Part shown: piece by piece, positions 56,875-64,000 of the stretch
Layout: every line of letters starts with the position of its first letter
How positions within the stretch are numbered: the first letter of the stretch is position 1
Assembly (NCBI RefSeq): GCF_003573695.1
Contig: NW_020621936.1
Span: 5,580,001-5,644,000, forward strand
DNA: 64,000 bases
Direction of reading: 5' to 3'
DNA from: Papaver somniferum
Taxonomy: Eukaryota > Streptophyta > Magnoliopsida > Ranunculales > Papaveraceae
The notes under the pieces: model-generated
Told to the model about the DNA's origin: nothing
The model's input: only the letters and a program-made list of their open reading frames with translations
Databases searched by the model: none
Made by a program: the position numbers and the translations under genes

Positions 56875-58980
56875 CTCTCGGTGTGTTATACTAGCCCGAT
56901 TGAGCATATCTGAACTGCCCGTATCAGTCTCAGAAACAATCACGACCACGCAAGTTGGCCGCATGATTTAACCATCCTAGACGATCCTCAGCAGGAACAG
57001 GCTACCACCTTAATGACCACCATCGGGCCCGTTTTTGCCCTGGTCGGTCGAATACATACCACGCCTCCCAAACAACCACGGAACGCCATCCTAAAGTAGG
57101 ATGGTTGGGCTGGTGAGGAGCAGCTTGGAAAAGCTTGTACGCATAAGACTTCCAATGTCGGTATCAAAACAGATCGCAGCCGTCCAACTTCGCCCGCATT
57201 GTTGGACACCATAGATCGTCCCATGATAGATTGGACAAGCGTTGTCCTGCATACCGGCGGGCCCCCTTTCTACTTACTTGACCGACCTTCTCACGACCTA
57301 GCCAGGGAGGAGAAAACGCTTGCTCAAAGTTTGGCCCGCGTGATTCTTTAAGGGTCACATGAAAGTATACTAGTGTCTTAGATCAAGCATATGACCGTGG
57401 GACAGGTACACACATGCTCACCACCGGCTCAATGTGGGCCCCACATGGTCGGCCTCCCCAAAGGAGGAGCATAACTTGCCAAACCGTTAGGTTGAAGTCG
57501 TGTACACACGACCGATCCAAAACCCTAATTAGGGTTTGCGGCATGTTACATGTGTCGCTAATCGATCACGAGCGTCCATCTTCGCAAGCTTGGACGGAGG
57601 GTGTAGATGTAGACTTAAAAGGTCCCGAGCATGTCAACATGATCACTGTGGGGACATCTACACGCATGACCGATCGACTAAGGCCAACCATGGCCGGACG
57701 TCTCGAAACACGCGCCCAAAGTAGGCATGTCACGTGGTTTTCAAATCCTTTGCGGCATGGGATTTATGTTGCAAATCAATCTCAGCCGCTCCTCTTTTCC
57801 TGTCAAATTGAGTGGGTTAGATCACACTTTCATGGGAAAGTGAGGTACAGACGTGTACACCGGAAAGCCGTCAACACGCATGCCCGGTCGGTCCTGCCTA
57901 AAATACCTCCCATGCTTGGTTTCGACCAAGCTGAAGAGTGATGCTTGCGCACCTCTTTAAAACCCTAAAATTCCACCAACGGTCGCAGATGAGCGTCACA
58001 AGATCATCTCGTCCGTCCAACTCTACCAACTTGTTTAGGCAGCCCTGGCTAGGAGTTAAACGACCAAAGAAGCATCCCCATGATCACCATCTACCACTCT
58101 TCCACATAGAGTGATCGACAAAAGCAAGGCTCGCCCATGCATCCTCCAAACGATCACTTGAAGATGGTTGGACGTGATGCTATTTTAAGACACTTGATCG
58201 TGACTTACTCCGTTAAGCCTTAAAATAGCGATGCTTCATACATGTTGAATATATCTGATGCATTACATGCATAGAATACACACAATATTTCATAAATATC
58301 GATTTCCCAAATAACTTAGTTATTTAACCTAGCACCGTATGCTACCTTCTGTGGGTCCCACGATTCACACAATCGAGATATCAAGCATGTCACAAACTGG
58401 GGGATACTTACTGGGGTATTGGTCTGGCGGTTTACAGCATGCAGCGCGCAACACGCCATCACAAGAACGTGTCAGGAAGACATGGACGATTAGTGATGAT
58501 GGGAGAAGTGGGCTTTGACCTGATCGTGTGACAATCACCAGCACGACCCCACTACTCCATCACTCCACTTCCTACGAGACGAGGGTTGTGCTTTATGACT
58601 TGTATAAATAGGTTATCCTCCCTATTTCCACGACAGACAAGACACAAACCAAGTGTTGATACAACGTATTCAAACACACATAGCTTTGCTTACATTATTG
58701 CAAGCCAGTTCGGTATTCTGATACAAGTCAAAAACAACCAACACCTTCACGATCTCAACACCTTCTTCGCTTTCCTCCCTAAGATCAACCCCATCTCCTT
58801 CACTTTGTGACCGAAGCAAGTCTGGAACGACCATTTCTTGGTTTAGGCCAGAATTGTACATATTGATCTCTCGAATCAAAAGCACTCCCATGCAGTGCAT
58901 TTGTTTAGGGTTTAGATTCATTTCTCATCCACACACCCCAAATTATCAAAACCAGCAGAAATAGTTTTCACCCATAAACC
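56875..58980 (+). repeat. C2 5' LTR, second part
   Basis: Resumes at CTCTCGGTGTGTTATAC and ends TTTTCACCCATAAACC just before the primer site. TATA box TGTATAAATA at 58601-58610, telobox palindrome at 57520-57537. Open frames such as 57414-57941 are products of its GC-rich modules and not genes. Confidence 0.88.
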
Positions 58981-58982
58981 AT

Positions 58983-58999
58983 TGGCGACCACAGTGGGA
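58983..58999 (+). other. Primer-binding site of C2
   Basis: TGGCGACCACAGTGGGA, as in D and C1, directly after the LTR. Confidence 0.85.
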
Positions 59000-59063
59000 G
59001 ATTAATCTCTCGGTTGTGAAGTCAATTTGTTCAAAATCCAATTTGATTTTATCAATTTCAGAA

Positions 59064-59392
59064 ATGGTGGATCTTAGGTCTGGATCACCAACCAATCCAT
59101 ATGGAACCAGTACTGACAACACTCTTGGCGTTGATATCCCGATTATTGGTGTTACCATGCAGCCTGTCAATACGATCAATGTATATCGTGGAGTTACGTC
59201 CTCTACCACCAGCACCAGCGGAGCAGAGGAGATATTCCTTTGGGAGTGACGCCTCCTATCACCAGAGCCAGAACAGCTGCAAAACCCGGAATCTGTTCGA
59301 GTCTAACGCCTCCAGCCGTCACCAGAGCAGTTGCCACTCCTTCGTCAGGACGAGGGACTGGAGGAGCCAGAGGATGACAACCCCCTATTACC
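59064..59392 (+). pseudogene. Gag N-terminus of C2
   Basis: MVDLRSGSPTNPYGTS starts at 59064. The frame closes at 59249, and a shifted frame goes on with TPPITRARTAAKPG and TPPAVTRAVATPSS, a Pro/Thr-rich low-complexity region duplicated within itself. The next frame begins at 59393. The start is supported by the same peptide in C1 and D. Confidence 0.65.
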
Positions 59393-60253
59393 ATGGTGGA
59401 TTTGATGGAGAGACAACAAGTTCTCGCTAGGGCACAAACGGACATGGCTACAACTCATAAAGAGGTACTCACTTTTCTTAAGACATTAACTGATCGATTG
59501 CCACGAGAGCCACGACAGCCCATGGAGCCAACAAGGAACGCATTCAACGCACCCGGAGTAGGTACTTCAGAGGCGCAGCCCTACATGGACGAAGAAGCTC
59601 GTGTTGCTCCTGAGCGTCCGAGAGAAAGGGGCCAGGAACGTCCAAGAGAAAGGGACCAACCATCCAACTTCATCACACGTGAATACCTGGAGCGACTCCT
59701 CCGAAGCCGTGACACAGGAAATCTGATGGATATAAACCAGCATCAACCTCCGTACCCTCAAGACGTGCAGGAGATGCAAACGAAGAACATGGACCTGATC
59801 AAAGCAACAATAAACGACATACTCGATCTCCTCGTTAAGATGACATCAGATACGAGCGGTTCTCCTGTCATGGATATTTTTACACTGGGGACTGATCCTC
59901 GCAATGATCCTCCTCAAGTCAATAGTTTCACTATGAAACAGAGGTCGGTGGATCAGGAAGCAGCTTCTCTAGTAGAAAGTTTATGGGAACTTTTACACCT
60001 CTCGAAGAATCAGCAGGCGAAGACGTTTGATGCAATACATGTCATACCTGGATCCAAGCCGGTCAAACAATCTCCGAGGAAATTCAGGCACGAGAAAAAT
60101 GGACAGATCAGGTGCTGCGTGGATTCCAGAGAATTGAACGAATACTCCCCCAAAGACTATTTTCCTCTACCTAACATCGTCATGTTGGTAGATGCCACCA
60201 GCGGACACGACATGTTCCCTGCATGGATGGATGTAGCGGCTACAACCATATAA
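59393..60253 (+). pseudogene. Gag linker fused to the N-terminal half of reverse transcriptase (C2)
   Basis: A 286-codon open frame. Residues 1-125 are gag: DLMERQQVLARAQTDM, a repeated RPRER tract, SNFITREYLERLLRS. Residues about 150-208 are the linker with ESLWELLHLSKNQ. Where C1 and D have the protease, C2 jumps directly to RT: KPVKQSPRKF, CCVDSRELNE, DYFPLPNIVMLVDATSG. The open junction shows the deletion was in frame. The frame is lost at about 60240, where RT continues in another frame. Confidence 0.75.
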
Positions 60254-60528
60254 GGATGTATGAGCATGATGCAAGTAAGACAGCTTTTCAAACCCCTCTT
60301 GGAAATTTTTATTATACTGTAATGCCATTCGGTTTGAAGAATGCCGGTGCGACGTATCGACGCGCTGTGACGGCAATCTTCCATGACATGATGCATAAGC
60401 AAGTTGAAGACTACGTGGATGATACAATAGTCAAATCCAAGACTCAAGCTATCCTCACAATGCCACTGCCGCGAACCGTGAAGGAGCTCCAAAACTTCAT
60501 GAGCAAGGTGAACTCTTATACCTGGTAG
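60223..60528 (+). pseudogene. Reverse transcriptase palm with intact YVDD box (C2)
   Basis: RT would copy the element RNA to DNA in particles. Residues 1-100 hold the central palm: MDGCSGYNHIRM, KTAFQTPLGNFYY, VMPFGLKNAGATY, FHDMMHKQVEDYVDDTIVKS. The YVDD catalytic box is at residues 64-67 (60412-60423). TVKELQNFMSKVN is the start of the connection region; the frame ends at 60526. A one-base shift near 60240 separates it from the N-terminal half. AFRKIQRILSSPNHRKWF (about 60604-60660) follows in another frame. RNase H is absent. The minus frames here are shadows. Confidence 0.82.
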
Positions 60529-60826
60529 CCCAGCTCGTTGCTTCATTCAGCCGTTGCTGAAGAAATGAGCAAGTTTCAGGACCGCACTACAACATGAAGC
60601 GTTTCGGAAGATTCAACGAATATTGTCATCTCCAAATCATCGCAAATGGTTCGCCTATTATGTCATCCCGGACAAGGGCGAGCCTGAGACATCTTCAGAT
60701 CTACTGCCGACACCTCAAGGGAGCAGCCTCAAGAAGATAGCGATGTACGCATCATCTTTTCGAGGAAGAATCTGTAGCTTGGGCGAATCACTCTATCATA
60801 CTTAAGAGGAACGCTTCAGTGAAACA

Positions 60827-61250
60827 GCAAACATCCGAATGATTATGTCAAGAGGTCGCAGATTCAGGCACTGGAGGGTCCCGATCCGAATGTGACTTAA
60901 CAACAAGTGGTGTAATTGTGCATCAATAGGGCGGTACCTGTCAGTCGTGCTTTGTCGAAGAACCTGCACTTTCAGACATCCGTGAAGCTGCTAAACACTC
61001 AGTTGCGACCAGCCCTACTAGAAAGAACAAGCCTGTCAGTAATGCAGAGCCTCATGATGTTCGTGGAAGCATGCATCTCACCAACAGGCAATACAACCTT
61101 CGTCCTTCTATAAGCAGTTTCGCTGAAGCAGCAAGAGGAAAACCACCGAGATGCAACATCTTGCGCGTCCAAAATCGCCAACTCCAACTCTAATACCACA
61201 TGCACGACTTCCAAAATGATGAAACAACGTCTAAGATATTCCATGTCTAG
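60827..61250 (+). pseudogene. Displaced gag core of C2
   Basis: HPNDYVKR, then QIQALEGPDPNVT, stop, QQVV, stop, LCIN, then SKNLHFQTS and PALLERTSL. This is the D gag core (HPNDYVKKFRVQALDC) placed after RT, as in C1. The stop at 60913-60915 lies at the same codon as 26257-26259 in C1; the one at 60898-60900 is private to C2. SFAEAARGKPPRC near 61120 matches the C1 sequence and the gag tail of D. Confidence 0.7.
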
Positions 61251-62240
61251 CTCGATGGCAGCAACATCAATAAGAAACGCTTTCAGAATTTCGTCTCCCG
61301 AAGTAGCTGCGTTACCAAAGTAGATTGCACATGGGTCTTAAGAGGTACATACATATTCTCCATGTCAACAGCTTCATCATTAGTTAAGTCATTCACATGA
61401 AGGAACTTCCCTACTCCTCAAAGACACGATCCGAAGATGATAATGGCAAAGGAGTATGACCGGGGACGCTTAGCACTGCCCATCTCAAAGATGGTGAATT
61501 TAGAGACATGCAAGCACGCTGTCATTCCAAGATGTCCAAAGACGAGGATATACTCAAGAGAGCAGACGTATTGTCAAAGGCCAATGATATTCCTAAAGGT
61601 CTATGAAATGCAACGCAGACGTAAAGACGGTCTCATGAACCCAGCGTGACAACATCTATCAAGTCGAAGGCTTAGTGATACTCATGGGAAGGGGACTTCC
61701 TCCCTCTTTTCATTCTGTGAGGCAACATCAAGGAAGCTATCGGTTCCATCATTATCTTCTCCCTCTAATAATGAGACAAGCTCTACCACTATATGAAGAC
61801 TGCCAAGTTCGTTCCCGTGGCTATCACGCCTCTCCATGCCAGTCTCTTCTGATCAAAGCCGTTGCTAAGAACCGTTGTTCGCCTGTTGATACCAGTGCAT
61901 GAGCTTCACTATAGCAACAACCACTACCGACAGAGAACCATATAAGTCATGCTTGAGGACTGAGGCTCAGCACGAGATTCTTTCGCCATCAGTCAAGGAC
62001 TTCTTCAACACAAGAGATGGTCAATATAGGAGAATGTAAAGGGAAAACCAAACTGAAGAAGAAGCTGCTTCAACGCTCTCTCCAGGATCCGCCTCCATGT
62101 TCGATTCAGAAGCCTGCTTCTCTCCAGGAGCCGCCTCCACGTTCGCTTCAGAAGCCTGCTTCAACGCTCTCCGGGACCTGCTCGCTCCAGAAGCTGCTTC
62201 AACGCTCTCTGCAGGATCCACATTCACATTTGAGCACACA
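61251..62240 (+). other. C2 degenerate region after the gag core
   Basis: No convincing frame. Parts match C1: CAGTCAAGGACTTCTTCAAC (about 61992) and repeated GAAGC.GCTTCAACGCTCTC units at 62070-62215, which correspond to 25360-25500 in C1. Short frames at 61437-61902 show no recognised motif. Confidence 0.45.
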
Positions 62241-62954
62241 AGGTTCACTTTTGAGCAAAGAAAGCACGCGGTGGGTACCACGTTCGAGCAAAGCAGGCAG
62301 CAAGGCCGGTGTTTGGTCAAGATATAAGGGTCGGTGTTTGGTCGAAGTAGCAAGGATGACACTCGAGCAAGCACATCAATCGTACGAGCAAAGCAGGCAC
62401 AGGACAGGGTCGACGTTCGAAACATGTACACGATAGACCCGTGTTTGATCGAAGCATGCACAACTGCCCATGTTCGAAGCAAGCATGCTCACATTGGGTC
62501 CCACGTTCGACCGAAGCAGGCACGCAGTGGACCCACGTTTAACCGAAGCAGGCACAGCAAGCCCACGGTCGATCAAGCATGCACATGATGAGTTTCCACG
62601 GTTGAGCGAAGTAGGCGGGCCCACATGCCTATCAAACAGGTGCAACAACGTGACGTTTGGTCGAAGCATATACATGGTGGGGTCCACATTCGTCCAGGGT
62701 TACATGCACGGTTTTCTATGGGAAGAGGAGCAAACATGTTTTATTCCCTTCTTTTCTCAAATACCCGAAGGAGAAAACCGGTCCCACCAAGGTCGTGGTC
62801 ACACCTGGAATACTCACACGGATGATTTCCAACACGACTGGCCAGAGTCCCTCCAGGTAAACTTCCTTTATCTTGTCTTCTTACGTGCATACTGTCACCA
62901 TCTCATGCCTACCCCACAATGATGTAACCATTGTGTGGTAGGCACGGAACTTAA
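62240..62954 (+). repeat. C2 3' untranslated minisatellite-like region
   Basis: Units of 30-45 bp with the words ACGTTCGA, CGAAGCAGGCAC and GGGTCCCAC recur from about 62270 to 62650. The last stretch before the LTR reads GGCACGGAACTTAA, the weak polypurine tract, matching GGCAGGGGACTTAA in C1. Frames across the region (62017-62922) stay open in several phases because of the repeats and are not considered genes. Confidence 0.6.
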
Positions 62955-64000
62955 TGTTGATGGTGGATTTCGTTCAAGGATAAAATTATAAAAGCCAAAT
63001 TAATACGCTGACATCCTGCAGAGGATAAAGCTATCTGATAAGTGATGAGTACCTCTTCACTTTACTAATTCACCTAGAATGGAGCATCTGGCAACAATCC
63101 TAGTATTCTGTGAATTAAATACACAAAATTCATCCAGGATTGAGCATGTAGCAACAATCCCCAAAAACCCTGTGAATTTTTAGCATTATTTATAATGCAT
63201 GATTATCCTTGTATTTCCTGTGTTTTTCCCACAGAACTCTCATTATTGGTGTGGCATGACGACTGAGTATTGCTCTCAGCCGAGTAACGCGAATCTCCAA
63301 GTACCAATAGTGAGGCATGCACGAGATACACATACAGGCTACATCTCTCGGTGTGTTATACTAGCCCAATTGAGCATATATCTCTCGGTGTGTTATATTA
63401 GCCCGATTGAGATCTCTCGGTGTGTTATACTAGCCCGATTGAGCATATCTTGACTGCCCGTATCAGTCTCAGAAACAATCACGACCACGCAAGTTGGCCG
63501 CATGATTTAACCAGCCTAGACGATCCTCAGCAGGAGCAGGCTACCACCTTAATGACCACAAGCAGGCCCGTTTTTGCCCTTGTCGGTCGAATACATACCA
63601 CGTCTCCCAATCAACCACCGAACGCCAGCCTAAAGTAGGATGGTTGGGATGGTGTGGAGCAGCTTGGAAAAGCTTGTACGCACAAGACTGCCAATGTCGG
63701 TCTCAAAACAGATCGCGGCCGTCCAACTTTGCCCGCATGGTTGGACGGCATAGATCGTCCCATGACGGGTTGGACAAGCGTTGTCCTGCATACTGGCGGC
63801 CCCCCTTTCTACTTACTTGACCGACCTTCTCACGACCTAACCAGGGAGGAGCAAACGCTTGCTCGAAGTTCGGCTGGCGTGATGCTTTAAGGGTCACAGG
63901 AAAGTCCACTAGTGTCTTAATTGATCACAACCATCCAACTTCACCTGCATGATTTGATGGCTTAGATCAAGCCTATGATCGTGGGACAGGTACACACATG
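62955..64000 (+). repeat. C2 3' LTR, first 1046 bp
   Basis: Starts TGTTGATGGTGGATTTCG and matches 53934-54397 and then 56875 onward, showing the unoccupied site of the solo LTR at about 63408-63422. It runs out of the window. Confidence 0.88.

Larger units (their letters stand above)
53934..64000 (+). mobile_element. C2: Ty3/gypsy element with scrambled interior, 3' end off-window
   Basis: Order: 5' LTR (53934-54397 and 56875-58980, interrupted by a solo LTR), PBS, gag N-terminus (59064 on), linker, RT (60050-60528), displaced gag core (60827-61250), degenerate sequence, minisatellite-like 3' region, and 3' LTR (62955 to the edge). The protease is missing, unlike C1. The left flank is ACTTT. 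The first 105 bp of the two LTRs differ at only about 5 positions, so insertion was fairly recent. Confidence 0.82.

Noticed and set aside
57414..57941. 175-codon frame in the C2 LTR
   Set aside because: It lies in GC-rich hairpin modules of the LTR. Homologous modules in C1 do not preserve the frame.
62017..62922. Several overlapping open frames on both strands near the C2 3' end
   Set aside because: The frames follow the minisatellite units and are open on both strands, a sign of repeat composition and not of coding.

Overview
The window reads as plant nuclear DNA made almost entirely of nested LTR retrotransposons. Evidence: primer-binding sites complementary to initiator-Met tRNA (TGGTATCAGAGC) just inside several long LTRs, plant-type TATA boxes, Copia- and Ty3/gypsy-type gag, protease, reverse transcriptase and integrase remnants, a hAT element with a perfect 8-bp target duplication and a Stowaway-like MITE. 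I see no host gene with a clear function, no tRNA or rRNA gene and nothing bacterial or organellar. A flowering plant with a large repeat-rich genome is likely; I cannot name the species. Family names (A, B, C, D, F, G) are local labels.

Layout. 1-4361: family B Copia-like element A1 (minus, 5' LTR 1961-4361, gag only), inserted in the 3' part of family A element A2 (minus, 4362-10588, LTR 7820-10588, gag but no pol). A2 abuts a truncated family B 5' LTR whose element B2 (plus) runs on to 13879 with a gag and the first residues of a protease. 13880-22668: gypsy element D (Tat/Ogre-like; 3.2 kb LTR, decayed gag, protease, integrase end) with an antisense spliced gene of the plant mobile domain type. 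22669-30570: gypsy element C1 (minus). 30571-41784: a long LTR-like block G (minus), split by element F (32808-41111, Copia-like LTRs, 7.1 kb without coding). 41785-50928: family A element A3 (plus), which carries not gag but an ORF resembling the putative plant transposon protein domain. 50929-53520: family B LTR pieces, one split by a hAT element (51672-53186). 53934 to the end: gypsy element C2 (plus), whose 5' LTR contains a solo LTR of its own family.

How the parts fit together. No element here encodes a complete gag-pol. Families A and B look like non-autonomous Copia (SIRE-like) derivatives that keep LTRs, PBS, leader and an AT-rich 3' noncoding region but carry short, exchangeable cargo. 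C1 and C2 share the same scrambled gag/pol order and one premature stop at the same codon, so they probably spread while already defective, using proteins from a relative. D is the better-preserved cousin of C: both use the same TGGCGACCACAGTGGGA primer site and share U5 sequence.

Most worth a second look: the cargo swap between A2 and A3, the antisense spliced gene in D, the shared-defect C family, and the internal architecture of the LTRs (about 200-bp hairpin modules in C, about 190-bp repeats in D, 21-bp phased GATC boxes in A).
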